A DNA stretch of 64,000 bases, taken from NCBI GenBank assembly GCA_011109175.1, contig RDEW01000008.1, forward strand, positions 1,555,447 to 1,619,446, given 5' to 3'. This stretch comes from Dicyema japonicum. Lineage: Eukaryota > Dicyemida > Rhombozoa > Dicyemidae. The notes below the pieces were generated by a model. The model was not told the origin of the DNA, ran no database searches, and saw only the letters and a list, made by a program, of their open reading frames with translations. The position numbers and the translations under genes were made by a program. The stretch's first letter is position 1. Every line of letters starts with the position of its first letter. This document shows, piece after piece, positions 22,541 to 33,115 of the stretch.

Positions 22541-22990
22541 GTGTGATTGAGGGTCTCTTGGTCTTCTATGAATCGCCTTTATCCCTAAATCACATAATAA
22601 TCTTGAAACTTCAAAGTTACAAAACTCTTTTCCATAATCCGTATGTAAGATTGCAGGTGGCCCATGCGGCATATTCAATCAGATACAATATCAATCAGAT
22701 ACTTCAGTCTCCTTTCAGAGGCCGCTATGTTGAGAAATATGCAGGACTTCCTACGTATTTGCAAGGAGCTAGAAACCCATTCAGAGAAAGGGCGGTCCAT
22801 GTGGATGGAATTCAGTCCAATAGAATAAAAAAGTGAACTCCGGTAGAATTTTTCTGCAGACATAAAAGAAGACACACTTCTGTGTGCAGTTGGATCGCTC
22901 GAGGATAATTCGAGAAATGTCGAGGCTGTGATCACCTAATTAGCGAGTTAATACTTTCTTGGTGGTTTTGGGGTTTTAAAAATAAATGAC
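22541..22990 (+). mobile_element. LINE 3' end with common tail, decayed
   Basis: The block 22735-22935 aligns with 30310-30500 read in reverse (CCTACGTATTTGCAAGGAGC, TTTCTGCAGACATAAAAGAAG, then GATCACCTAATTAGCG). It ends in the common tail CTTTCTTGGTGGTTTTGGGG followed by A-rich sequence at about 22985. Confidence 0.65.
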
Positions 22991-23569
22991 AGCTGTCAGA
23001 TTACAAATGACAGGTGATGGTAACCAGTCCAGCATGCTACATATTATTATGTACTTTTGTTTCTGTACTTATTATCGTATCTACACTAACTTCCACATCA
23101 CATTAGTGACTGAATTGTACTGAATGGGTTTCCAACTTCTAAGACTGTTTTAACCCGTATTATGGGGGAAATGCAGACGTATACCTTGCAACTTAGTTAT
23201 AGAAGAGTCATTAGTTGTTTCATCTAGTTTCTGGATGATTACTAGTTTTTTGGTGAAATTAGTAGTTACAATTTGCCACATCATTTTCAAAAAAGTAAAT
23301 TACTATCATGTATCAGGTATAATACTCCATTAATCTGAATTAGTTGTTCCCACGCATTAAAAAAGAAGACTCAGTTAAGTCGACATTGATTTTATCAAAA
23401 AATTCAGCAGGAGCACGTGAATGTTATTCTTTTGTAATTCATCTAACATTTTGACAGAGAATGCCAGAATTTTATTTTTTTATTTTTGACTGATGAATTC
23501 TACGATTGTAGCCATATTTATTTTTCTTCGATTAAATGGCCCGTAAAATTCCAATTTCTCCATGTTCCA
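22991..23569. other. No gene recognised
   Basis: Spacer between a LINE 3' end and a tandem repeat; no conserved protein on either strand. Confidence 0.4.
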
Positions 23570-23705
23570 TTGGAGAAGTATTTGCTTACTTTTATTTGTA
23601 ACGGACGCCAACCATCTTCTAAGAATTGGAGAAACATTTACTTACCTTTATTTGTAAATGATGCCAGCCCTCTTCCAAGAATTGGAAAAGCATCTATCTT
23701 CCATT
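23570..23705. repeat. 56-bp tandem repeat, about 2.4 units
   Basis: Units start at 23570 (TTGGAGAAGTATTTGCTTAC), 23626 (TTGGAGAAACATTTACTTAC) and 23682 (TTGGAAAAGCATC, partial). The spacing is 56 bp each time and the units differ at several positions. Confidence 0.85.
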
Positions 23706-23734
23706 GATTTCTCTATTGGGCTCATTCATAAGTA

Positions 23735-23935
23735 GGTCGGATGGAAAAACCAACAAAAACCGACAAATTAGGAGCGAATACGTGGCCATCAGGTGATCCC
23801 GGCCTCCTTAAAAGCTATCTCACATTCGGTCGGTGTTCGTCCCGAGATCTGTACATGTTATTTTTGGAAACTTTGGAGGTGTCAATAGGCTTCTATTCTC
23901 CTCACAAGTACCTTGAAAGAAGTTAATGTATCTGT
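23735..23935 (-). mobile_element. LINE 3' end with common tail
   Basis: The minus strand ends a frame with RPGIT-stop. The tail variant (GGATCACCTGATGG, then GGTTTTTGTTGGTTTTTCC) follows. Upstream coding is decayed. Confidence 0.5.
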
Positions 23936-24479
23936 CAGTCTGTCCGGGTAGCATTAGATTTTACGCGTAATCCCAAAATGATCTTGTAAATGATATTTTT
24001 TGCCTTAGATTGAGGTACAGGAGCAGTAAGAGGATCTCTAACTTATAAGAGGTCGAAAATTCACTTTCACAAAATGAACTATAATTAACTTTGTTTCGCA
24101 TAGACATACAGTGTGGTTATTTTGCGCAAGCATTTCGAAAAAAATATATTTCTATTTTGAAAAAAGCAGAGAATAGTCTGAAATTGGAGGAAAATATTTC
24201 TATTCACAAACCAAATTGACGACCCCTCCATATTACCAAGTAATTTTACGTCGAGTTAAATAGTGCCGATTGAATTTCTCTTTAATCTTGGAATGAGATA
24301 ATTAACCTGGTGCTTCTTCAGATACTTATTAAAATCATCTTTTTGAGGTGTTCCATACTTTTTACGAAAAAACTCCATGATGGAGACTATATAGGTTTTT
24401 ATTAGAGATTCACATCTTTTATTATAGAAAAATGACTATCCGACTAATTAAAATTATCTCACGTGTCTTCGCTTATACC
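23936..24479. other. No gene recognised
   Basis: AT-rich spacer with no conserved frame on either strand. Confidence 0.4.
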
Positions 24480-24810
24480 TCTAGCGAAGATTCTTTCCAA
24501 CTGTTTACTATTATCCTCGTGTACTGTAGGTTACACAAAAGGATTCCCAAGGCGTGCGTCAAGTTCACTCTCTCAAGGGTTCTTTGAGAACAGTTGCTTA
24601 TATATTCATGGATATTTCTAACTACTTCTAACTGTCTCAAATACCCCCTATGGAATGATTCCACAACTTTCTGGAATGTCATATCCCATACTTGTTGGAC
24701 AAAATTAGGTGATAGACCTCACCTCATTATGCCTCCACACGTAGTCGGGGTTTAGTATACTGCCTCACTTAGTGGCTAAATGTTCCATATTTTTCATTCA
24801 GGTTCACATA
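24480..24810 (-). pseudogene. R2-type LINE nuclease-domain fragment
   Basis: The minus strand encodes EHLATK-stop-GSILNPDYVWRHNEV, then a region matching NKYGIxHxRKLxxHS. The same motifs occur in order in the copy at 30535-31320 (DHLATRCGSMLCHDYVWRHNEVV, NKYGISHIRKL). Frames are broken. Confidence 0.55.
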
Positions 24811-25061
24811 ATAATATTATTAACAGATTTTGAGAATCAATTCGAGGGGATGTCCCCAAGTCAAGAAAAGTCGAAATTTTGATTTTTAATATTAATGATG
24901 AGGATCAATTCATGGTTAGAGACCACGGTGGAGGTCTTAAGATGCTAAATATTTGATTTCTTATATTTTTCGCGAGCCCCAGACGTAATTCGTCAATGTC
25001 AATCAATGTCAAAAAATAATTTAATTAGTTCAAAAAACTAAGATTAATTAACATAAAGTAA

Positions 25062-25160
25062 AGTTGTTATGACAGGTCTCAATTGTGGTCTGCAGGCATT
25101 AAGTACGCAATGGGAGCTACCTTTCATAATCGCGAGCCCAATGTTCTGGAAAGGCCATCG
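25062..25160 (+). repeat. Repeat X (about 95 bp)
   Basis: The block runs AAGTTGTTATGACAGGTCTC...GTGGTCTGCAGGCATTAAGT...CGCAATGGGAGCTACC...CCCAATGTTCTGGAA. It recurs at 31381-31470 (close) and 27255-27350 (diverged), all on the same strand. The family is unknown. Confidence 0.65.
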
Positions 25161-26219
25161 CGTCATAAGATTAATTATCAACTATTTTTTATATATTTTC
25201 AAATGAATTTTCTGAATAGATTAATTGAAAGTAGAATACAATTACTCCAACAGTTTTAAATATGATTTACTGGGGATGGTTTTTAATTAACGTTTTAATA
25301 ATTAAGAAAAATTACTCCAACATTTAAGGATGTTAATGTTAAAATGAGTATGATTTGACCTTGATTTTTATTTGATTTTTTTACAGGTTGGCTACATCAA
25401 TAAATTAATTTTTTGATAACCTTGAATTTTATCTAATTGTCATTAGTTTGAAAAAGTTCAATTATTATCAAAATTCATAAAAGTATTGACTATCATATTA
25501 CAAACAAATGAGGCATAAAGTTATTCCATCAGAGTATCTCAAAATTTTGGACCAGAATGGGTAATCTAGCATTACCCAATGAATGCATGGGTTGATCACT
25601 TCGATTATGCACAGGACTAGAAAGGGACGAAGATTCCAATCGTCATAAAAAGATGAAAACTTTTAATTCAGTGGAATACGTCACTCACAGTTTTTTTGCT
25701 TTTTGGATTTCAAATACTATTAATATCAGTTTAGGACTAATCTATTGTCTGAATCAGATTTTCCTAAAATAGCAGTACTGTACAAAGAGACACTATATTA
25801 TTGACATTTTACAGTTGTTGCTAATAATAGTTGCATTCGCTCAATTAATTCCCAATTTTATGCATTATTTGATTAATTTTCACTTATTTATCTCCTTAGT
25901 AACGGACTCAGTATGTTGGCTTTTACACCCACAGCTGACGATTTAAGTCGATATTAAAAGTGTTCATACAGAACGGTAGAATAAGTGATATTTAATGAAC
26001 TTGTGAAATTAATCTAAAATTTAATCTAATTTGTAAAAAATAGCAAATTAAATTTAGAGTCAATTAGCAACGTTCAACACAAATCAAATATAATTAAATC
26101 AAAATTTCTATTAATAAATTATTATTATTAAATTGTTTTTACGAATTATTGTTTAAATTAATATTCCGTAATAATTTTTATATTTAATCAGCGGTCATTT
26201 ATTTTGCGCGTAATTCGGT
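25161..26219. other. No gene recognised
   Basis: AT-rich spacer upstream of the Rho GTPase. It presumably includes its promoter, but I see no defined element. Confidence 0.4.
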
Positions 26220-26220
26220 G

Positions 26221-26814
26221 ATGCCTGTACGTATCAAACTTGTTGCAATCGGAGACGGAGGTTCAGGGAAGACAAGTATTTTTTCTACATTTGTGAATAA
26301 TTTATTCCCAGAAGACTACTTGCCAACAGTATTTGAAACATACTCGAAGCCAATATATTATGAAAATGAGATAGTAAGATTAGATCCTCATTCTTAGTAC
26401 AACATGGTTTTGTTCGATACTGCGGGACAGGAAGACTACGACCGTCTCCGTCCTCTTTCCTATATCGACGCCCAAGTCGTCATCATCTGCTTTCCTATAA
26501 ATGAACCTTGTTCTCTGGTGAATGTCTCAGAAAAGTGGATGTCAGAGGTCAACAATTATGCCCCTAACGCAAAAAAAATCATCGTGGCCACGAAGTTTGA
26601 CTTGGTCGATAAAGAGGAGTGTAAAGTTAATTACGACTTATACAAAGATGTTATGAGCAAATGCAAAGCAGACGGGTAATTTACTAGCTAATTGGATAGC
26701 TTTGTTATCTGCTCAGCTAAGACAAAGTATAATTTGGATGAGATCTTCTTTATGGCGATCAAACTCCACATCTCATCGAAGAAGAAGAAAATCAAGCTGT
26801 GCAATATTTTTTAA
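26221..26814 (+). CDS. Rho-family small GTPase
   Basis: This is a complete Rho-type switch GTPase, about 181 residues after removal of two 24-nt introns (26374-26397 and 26676-26699). G1 is GDGGSGKTS (residues 11-19), G2/effector TVFETYS, G3 DTAGQEDYDRLRPLSY with the catalytic Gln, G4 TKFDL, and G5 CSAKTKY. The C-terminus is a basic stretch SSKKKKIKL followed by the CaaX box CNIF, so prenylation and membrane attachment are expected. The P-loop has GS where most Rho proteins have AV (GDGAVGKT). The Rho insert helix region is short. I cannot place it as Rho, Rac or Cdc42 with confidence; the divergence suggests a lineage-specific paralogue. The start at 26221 is the only Met before the P-loop. 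Confidence 0.92.
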
Positions 26815-27254
26815 ATTACAACTTCAATTAATATATTTTATCTACTTTGTCTTGATTAATAGAATTCGATTATTTGTCTGATTATTGTAGCTATTAGGCG
26901 AATAAAGAATAATTTAATGTAATATATTCTCACTCCACGTGTGATCCAATGATCACAAATGTCAATATTGATTGTCTAGTGAGCAATAAAATTATTATTT
27001 TGATGAGAAAGCACGAATTATGATAGATAAAGTTGTTCACGCTAACAGGCATTATTGGAGATATCCAGATGATGAATGTCATTTTTCTGTTTGAGGGTGG
27101 GAAGTTTTTGATCCTAGTTAACATTGATCTTTTTACAGATAGGCAATTTCACAAATTGATAACCTTGAATAATTTTTTTAATTAACTTTATTTTTAACAA
27201 AAATTTGAATAATTATTTTAACATTTTTGTAAATATTAATTATCATTGATAGAT

Positions 27255-27350
27255 AATAAAGTAAATTTTTGGACAAAGGCTCCATTATGGCTATTGAGCA
27301 CGAAATGGGAGTTACTCCTCGAGCCCAATGTTCTGGAAGAGCCATCTTGT
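27255..27350 (+). repeat. Repeat X, diverged copy
   Basis: AAATGGGAGTTACTCCTCGAGCCCAATGTTCTGGAAGAGCCAT corresponds to the second half of the block at 25062-25160 and keeps the order of its motifs. Confidence 0.5.
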
Positions 27351-27583
27351 CATTCTAGGCTTTTCATTCTGAAGTCCTGCAAGCTACAAAATATAACAAT
27401 TGTATCAAACATTCAAAATTATATCAAATCATTTTCACTCTTTAGAATTTGTTCTGTGTTAAGGTGACTCTTTCGTTATAATTTTTCGCATATTTGGCTG
27501 TATTAGCAGTTTCGACCTTGATGTGGCTGAGTTCGCAGTAACAGAAGGACATTGGTTTGCTCTATTTTTGTAAAACGCCCCTA

Positions 27584-27805
27584 TTACTGTGTCAACTTAG
27601 CCTTCAATTCGTTGAGTCTTGAAACACACACTAGGCAATCGTATTTATCGCAAGATCGATAGTTAATTTCATATTGTCTTTGTGAGTTGAACTCTTTTGA
27701 TGTGGCAATGCTGTTATTGCAATCTAAACAATGTATCTTTGCATTAACCACTGTACAAAAGTACTGTAGTTTCCATTTTTTGAAATACCTGTCTTTCTTC
27801 TTCAA
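27584..27805 (-). pseudogene. hAT-type transposase N-terminus (BED-like finger), relic
   Basis: The frame encodes MKKKDRYFKKWKLQYFC, then IHCLDCNNSIATSKEFN, QRQYEINYRSCDKYDCL and ELKAKLTQ-stop. This is the layout of the N-terminal region of hAT-derived proteins of the ZBED5/GTF2IRD2 group (KW..YFF...C..C...A..KE.N..RH...). The zinc-binding His residues of the finger appear lost and the frame stops before any RNase H-like catalytic domain. It is a dead transposon fragment. Confidence 0.55.
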
Positions 27806-28264
27806 ATTTCCTCTTATTGTTGAAAATTTTGTTATTGTTTTAAAATTTGTTAATTTATTGCCAATAAATGAAAGAATTTCAGCATCATATTATGGACTTA
27901 AGCGCCTAGTGCTCCGCCAAACACGTGGAAGCATTCACATTGTAAGACAGTATCTTTTTTCTGGGAATCTTCTTATATAAAGGCGAGGGTAAATTTTAAG
28001 CTTATGAACGTATTCTGACCACTGACCACACATAACAGCGGGCTGTCTATTTGAAGCCATTGACAGAAATCCACTGCTTTTCTTTGGTGGTCTCATTTTA
28101 ATGACGCATTCCGCCCATATGTCGTCCATTGTATAACCACGTTTGACATGCCTGTACTGGTTCTGGTTCTACTAGAAATCTCTCCTGTCAAAAAAATGTA
28201 ACAAAATAAGAGTTAATCACTAAATATGTAAAAACCATGATTGCATGGCTAATTCCTCTCAAAA

Positions 28265-28385
28265 TTGCAAGCGAAATTCGTTAGAATAGCTGTGGCGCTT
28301 GCTGAGATTTGATTCTCAAGTCGACCCAGAAATTCTAGCGTCGAGGGTCCAATGGCACCAAAAATCGCCACAGCAAAAAAGAGTA
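28265..28385 (-). pseudogene. Possible retroelement C-terminal fragment
   Basis: The minus strand encodes VAIFGAIGPSTLEFLGRLEN followed by QISASATAIL without a stop. The phrase is reminiscent of the C-terminal segment of some invertebrate LINE polyproteins. It is isolated, so this is only a suggestion. Confidence 0.3.
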
Positions 28386-28980
28386 AACATCACTTAGTCT
28401 GTTAAGTCAGCATACTATTTTATTTTTAACATTTCGGCTTTTAAAGTGGTCGAACAATTTTTGGGTACATTCTTATGGATGTTGCTTGGCCAAAAGTATC
28501 AGTGATGGTAATGTCTGACCATAGGTTTCCCGACTTTAAACGGAAAGATGGACATCCATGTGCAAAATCGTACAAACAACGTTGAGAATCTTGGGATGGA
28601 GGAAGGAACGAATGAAGATGGTTCCGAGTCTCGACTAAGTGGCCGACGTGATTATTTCATTAATAATACTATCAACGTGAGAGATCTCCAAGTTACGATG
28701 TGAGCGAAGATAACTGCGCTTATATTTTTAAAGCAAATAATAACACAAAAAAATTAACCATTTTGGGTTCACAAATCTAAGAATACTTCTCAAGAGCAGC
28801 ATCTATGCATGGTAACTGTGAATTTTTTGGAATATCGAAGATTCCAAGTTTATTTTTTGGATCATAAGGATTTTTAGAATAGGCTATATTTTTTACTAAA
28901 TCGAAAATATTCTTAAATAAACAAAAAATGAATTTGCACTTTAGTCGACAAATAGTAGTAAAATTCTTTTCCAAATTGAT
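28386..28980. other. No gene recognised
   Basis: A 72-codon open frame on the minus strand (28777-28995) ends in a peptide-like stretch (LGIFDIPKNSQLPCIDAALE), but I can name no family or flanking exon. Confidence 0.35.
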
Positions 28981-28984
28981 TTTT

Positions 28985-29250
28985 AACCTCGACACCGCAA
29001 GAAAAAGGATCAGAGTAATCGTTTAAATTAAGTGATCCTGGTGTCCACATCAAGCTATCTCTCGTGGTTGGTTTTGGATTCCTGAAATAACGGTTGAGTT
29101 AATCTCATCCAGCGTTTTCTATCCCTCGCCTTTGTCCCAAGTGTATCTAGATCTTCACTTGTCCTCAGACTCGGACCCAATTTTGAGAGGTCTTTATTCA
29201 GAACTATGGGTAAGGTTGTCGTCTCTTCCACCGAAGCCACCGATTCCACA
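28985..29250 (-). mobile_element. LINE 3' end with common tail
   Basis: The minus strand encodes DLDTLGTKARDRKRWMRL, then ESKTNHER and LDVDTRIT-stop, then the tail. The ending aligns with DSKTNHRKRTDMDIGIT of the LINE at 47420-49725, so it belongs to that subfamily. Confidence 0.65.
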
Positions 29251-30250
29251 GCAATTGGAGTAAAAATCCGTTTTTTTTGGCCAACGAATTCTAATAACTA
29301 GTCGGAGTTGTTTTCTATAGAATGAGTCCGGTTTTTCTAGCTCACTCTTAGAGGTATCCTAAATCCCAGAATTTTAAGTTGGACTGGGAGAACAAGAGTT
29401 ATAAATAAGTTTATCCCGCAACCATGGACGCGCGGATGGTGTCGAAATAAATAAGTAAGTTTATCTCTGTTCACGGTATCAGAAACCAGCGACATGTCTA
29501 AACTGAGGATATATGTCGTTTTTTTGTATTTCTAGCAAAGTGCAGAAATCCAGCGATGGCTCCATATGGCATCCGCTGTAGATCTTCCAGTCCGGTAAAA
29601 AAAAGAAACTCTTCAACTTTATCTCTTATTCTAGAAAAGAGAAACTCTTCAACTAGAAAAGACAAACTCTTCAACTTTATTTCGTATTCTGATAAGACAG
29701 ATTAGAGATAAGAGGATTATTGGCCTTAGGCTATTTAGAGGGCTTTTTTGTCTCCCCGATTTATGCAAAAGGAAGTAGATACTCTTTCTATCTGTGACTT
29801 TTTGAAACATCTTTATTTTTTAGATAAAATTTCTTTCTATTTTCAGTGCTCTTACATTGTCCAAAGATTTAGAGTTCTCAGTCCTTAAACGTAGGCCTTT
29901 TTGTTTGGAGGATAGTTTACAATTACTGGGTCTTTTACCTGTTTTTTGCAGGTTCATAGAACTTCTTTGCGGTCATTTTTATACTTCAGATGTTTCGTCA
30001 TAAAAAGCTTCTATTGGTAGCTCGCCAGGTATATTATTGAGATTTTTGAGAGAGTTGAATTCTGAACGCGTCTTTGTCACCTAATTTCTCGACATTATAT
30101 CTCTCAGACTGTTTGTAGTTCTTCTGGTGGATCTAAGAATGCCAAAGTTCTCTTCAGTAAAAAACAGGCAGCCACCAATTTGTGGTCAGTGTTTGTTGGA
30201 AATGTTTCGAATTGTTTTCTTATCTGTTAAAATCATTTTTTAGTTTAGAT
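29251..30250. other. No gene; short tandem duplication at 29604-29690
   Basis: No conserved protein. The motif AAACTCTTCAACT occurs three times within about 75 bp (from about 29608), once followed by TTATCTCTTATTCT and once by TTATTTCGTATTCT, indicating local duplication. Confidence 0.5.
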
Positions 30251-30252
30251 AT

Positions 30253-30500
30253 TATTTATTTATTTTAAAACCTCAAGACAACCAATAAAAAATGAATTAA
30301 CTCGCTAAATTAAGTGATCCCAGCCTTCAACATCTCTCGAATTCTCTTCGAATGTTCCGCCAGTGAACCAACAGCGTTTCTGAAGTGTCTTCTTTTATTT
30401 CTGCAGAGTAATTCTATCAGAGTGTACTTTTTTAATGCCAATCTGAATTTCTCCGCATGAACCACTCTCTGAATGGGTTTCCTAGCTCCTTGCACATACG
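30253..30500 (-). mobile_element. LINE 3' end with common tail
   Basis: The minus-strand ORF includes QGARKPIQRVVHAEKF, CRNKRRHFRNAVGSLAEHS and MLKAGIT-stop, followed by the tail (TTAATTCATTTTTTATTGG, TTGAGGTTTT). Nearly the same sequence lies at 55925-56165, giving the best reference for this subfamily's C-terminus. Confidence 0.75.
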
Positions 30501-30534
30501 TAAGAAGTTTAGATATATATAGAAATTAGCCCAC

Positions 30535-31320
30535 TTTATTTAACCAACAATAAAAAGTCAATATTTTATAATCAACAACCTTCCTCGCCTGCCTGTTCGC
30601 CAGCCTCCTCAGGCAGGTTCGATTCTGGTTGCTGAAACAACTCCGAGAGCGCCTTGTCCGATTGAATCCTTTTCCCTTATGGCATCTCCGGGCTCTGCCT
30701 CCTATACTCCAGTGCCAGGCTCTTTAGGGTCTGCTTTAATACAGTGGACTGTAGATAGGCCTGGAGCTTCCTATCTACCCCAACTGTCTTAGATAACTTT
30801 TTTAGTATTGTGTTTCAATTCCTTCCCACGTCATTACTATTAGAATAATGAGGACCTTGCAATCAAGCATCTTCCCCATCTCGTTTGTAAGCAAGTCATA
30901 CTTCCTTTTTTTCTAAACTTCAACAGTCTGAAAACGATCTCGAGACGTAATTCCAACTTCTATGATAAGGACATGGCCAGATTCCTTATCGAGTACCACA
31001 ATGTCGTTCGGCTTATTGTGCTTGACTAGCACCGAGGTACGGATAACACTGTCTACCTTAATTTGGACCCTGCTGTTCTCTACTACAGATTGCACCTTAT
31101 GAGTCCGCAACTTTCTGATGTGGCTAATACCATACTTATTGCATAGTAAAAGATGAAGTCTCATTACTACCTCGTTGTGCCTCCACACATAGTCGTGACA
31201 GAGCATAGATCCGCACCGAGTGGCTAAATGATCAACCGACATGCTCCTTGACTTACAATGGGGACATGTATATGTTGATCGACCCCAAAAAATTAGCCAC
31301 TCAGTCAGGACGGCCACTAT
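30535..31320 (-). pseudogene. R2-type LINE C-terminus, best copy (CCHC finger, restriction-like endonuclease, 3' end)
   Basis: The open block 30913-31317 encodes AVLTEWLIFWGRSTYTC, a CCHC knuckle (C-x2-C-x9-H-x4-C in CPHCKSRSMSVDHLATRC), HDYVWRHNEVVMRLHLLLC, and the nuclease core KPNDIVVLDKESGHVLIIEV. The core follows the P-D...D...(I)EV pattern of the restriction-like endonuclease in R2-superclade LINEs. After a frame break the C-terminal helix region KLQAYLQSTVLKQTLKSL follows, then GEQAGEEGC-stop and a short 3' UTR ending TTAAATAAAGTGGG near 30535. The reverse transcriptase part is absent. Confidence 0.7.
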
Positions 31321-31380
31321 ATGACCATTTGCTCACTTTTTTACTTAAATTGAATTATCAAATAATTTATCACGCATAAT

Positions 31381-31470
31381 TTAAAGTAAAGTTGTTATGA
31401 CAGGTCTCCATTATGGCCTGCAAGCATTGAGGACGCAATGGGAGTTACTTTTCATAATCGGAAAAACCTA
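31381..31470 (+). repeat. Repeat X
   Basis: AAAGTTGTTATGACAGGTCT followed by GGCCTGCAAGCATTGAGGACGC matches 25062-25160 closely. It lies directly beside an R2-type LINE fragment. Confidence 0.65.
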
Positions 31471-32220
31471 GGTTCAGTCTTTTGCTTCCCTGAGCCGTAA
31501 GAGCTATGGTCTTCTCGTCGTCTGTGCAGCACTATGGACAATTTTTATCGAAACGCTTTCATACTCCCTTCGAGGATGCGATTTTGCAAAAAATCTGTCC
31601 TCTGCTTCATCTAGCTTCATTTTAGTTTTTTGATTGTAACGGGTAGTTTGCATCTAGTTTGTCCTCTATATCCTCGTATGTACTCGAAGTATTTTTCATT
31701 ACATCTTTGGCAAGTACCGTTGGATTTATTCTGAGGATCTTTCCAGACGGCCCCCCTCTTATTGTATCTTCTAGCGGCTGAGACTTGCATACCATTGTTG
31801 CTGATCTCTCATGAAGGGATCTCTAACAGCAAACGTAATTGTTTTCTATTTCATGATCCCAACTTCTCATATTGTATCCGATTCATTCCCACCGTCCCAC
31901 AATTGTAAAACAATATAAGGAGAACAAATGCACTATAGAGACGTAGTTTCGTTGATAACGATACATGCAAACTTGTAAATCATTTCGATTGTAATTTTTT
32001 CAATGCTATCGTCCCCGGATTTTCTTTGTAGAATTTTACAGTCTCAGAGTAGTGAACCAATCAATTAAATAAACTTACTAAAATTATTAAAGGTAAAAAT
32101 TCTTACAGAAAAATTTTATAATTGAAAAAAATACTAATAAAATTTAATATTTGTTAATTTTATTAAAATTTAAACCAGAATTTTTAATTGAATATTAATG
32201 AACTGTGAAATAAGCAAACT
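31471..32220. other. No gene recognised
   Basis: Spacer upstream of the coiled-coil gene; AT-rich from 32080 on. Confidence 0.4.
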
Positions 32221-33115
32221 ATGATTGAAAAAATTGGTCCGAGGTTTGTTTCTCTGATTTTTTAAAGCGCTGAAGTCACATACAGGGACTCAATGCTGAC
32301 TCTTGCAGAACTTTGTGGTGAACGAAATCTTTTTACTTACCAAATAAGTGAACAGAAACTAAAAATCGAAGAACTTAAGGAAGGTTTGAAGATCCTCGAG
32401 GAGACTTTGAAGAAGACGTCGAAGGAATTGAATAAACTCAGTTTAACCAAAAAAGTGCTGGAGGTTCAATCCGATAAACTTTCCAAGATGATAAGCCTAC
32501 AAGAAAAGATGGTCAATGTCGAGTTTTTTTTAATTACTAAAGGAAACTGGCCTTCTAAAAATAATCGGAAAAGGGAAATTCAATCGGATTAATTTCAAAT
32601 GTTTTGGCGCGCAATTTCGATTGTTTGACGTTGGAAGGAAGTTTTGGTTTTTATAAATTTATAAAAAATAGAGCAAATTTTGACCAATTTAATTGATGAA
32701 ATAGGACACTTAAAAACTCGAGTGAGTTATCAGTTATTACTTAGGCAATCATGCTTGACCTTCCTCAAGAAAGTAGCCACGTGGGCTTCGAAGGTATTTG
32801 GGATCTTTTATTTATTAGTGGAAGGTGAAATAGAAGATGCATACAAAGAAGTGATAAAAATCAGCAAGGATGTGAACCAGTTGAATTGCAAGGTTTTATT
32901 TCGTATTTGAAGATAAGATATACCGACTCGAAAATAAGATTAGCCGGAAAATAGATAAGGAGGACAAGGATGAGTGTCAGAGGCTTAAATATCGGGTTAT
33001 TATCTCTTATGAGAAGACAAGCTGGCTGAACTGAACCAATTATTGGCTGTGACTGAGGCAACCAGCTTATCCGTCGAAGAGCGACTCGAAGATGTCAAAA
33101 AATCGTCAAATATGT
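32221..33115 (+). CDS. Coiled-coil protein, family not recognised
   Basis: A start at 32221 (MIEKIGP) followed by a 24-nt intron leads into SAEVTYRDSMLTLAELCGER and a long heptad-rich helix (KLKIEELKEGLKILEETLKK, KKVLEVQSDKLSKMISLQEK). Another GT-AG intron of about 31 nt follows. Further exons encode ESSHVGFEVEGEIEDAYKEV, IYRLENKISRKIDKEDKDE and LAELNQLLAVTEATSLSVEE, ending KKSSNM-stop at about 33115. Frame changes at small GT-AG intervals support a real gene with micro-introns. Two junctions (near 32640 and 32890) do not resolve cleanly, so the model is partial. No catalytic domain is visible. A structural, cytoskeletal or ciliary role is possible but is only a guess. Confidence 0.55.

Noticed and set aside
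28777-28995. 72-codon minus-strand frame ending in a peptide-like stretch
   Set aside because: Its start lies in the LINE tail and no family or flanking exon supports it.
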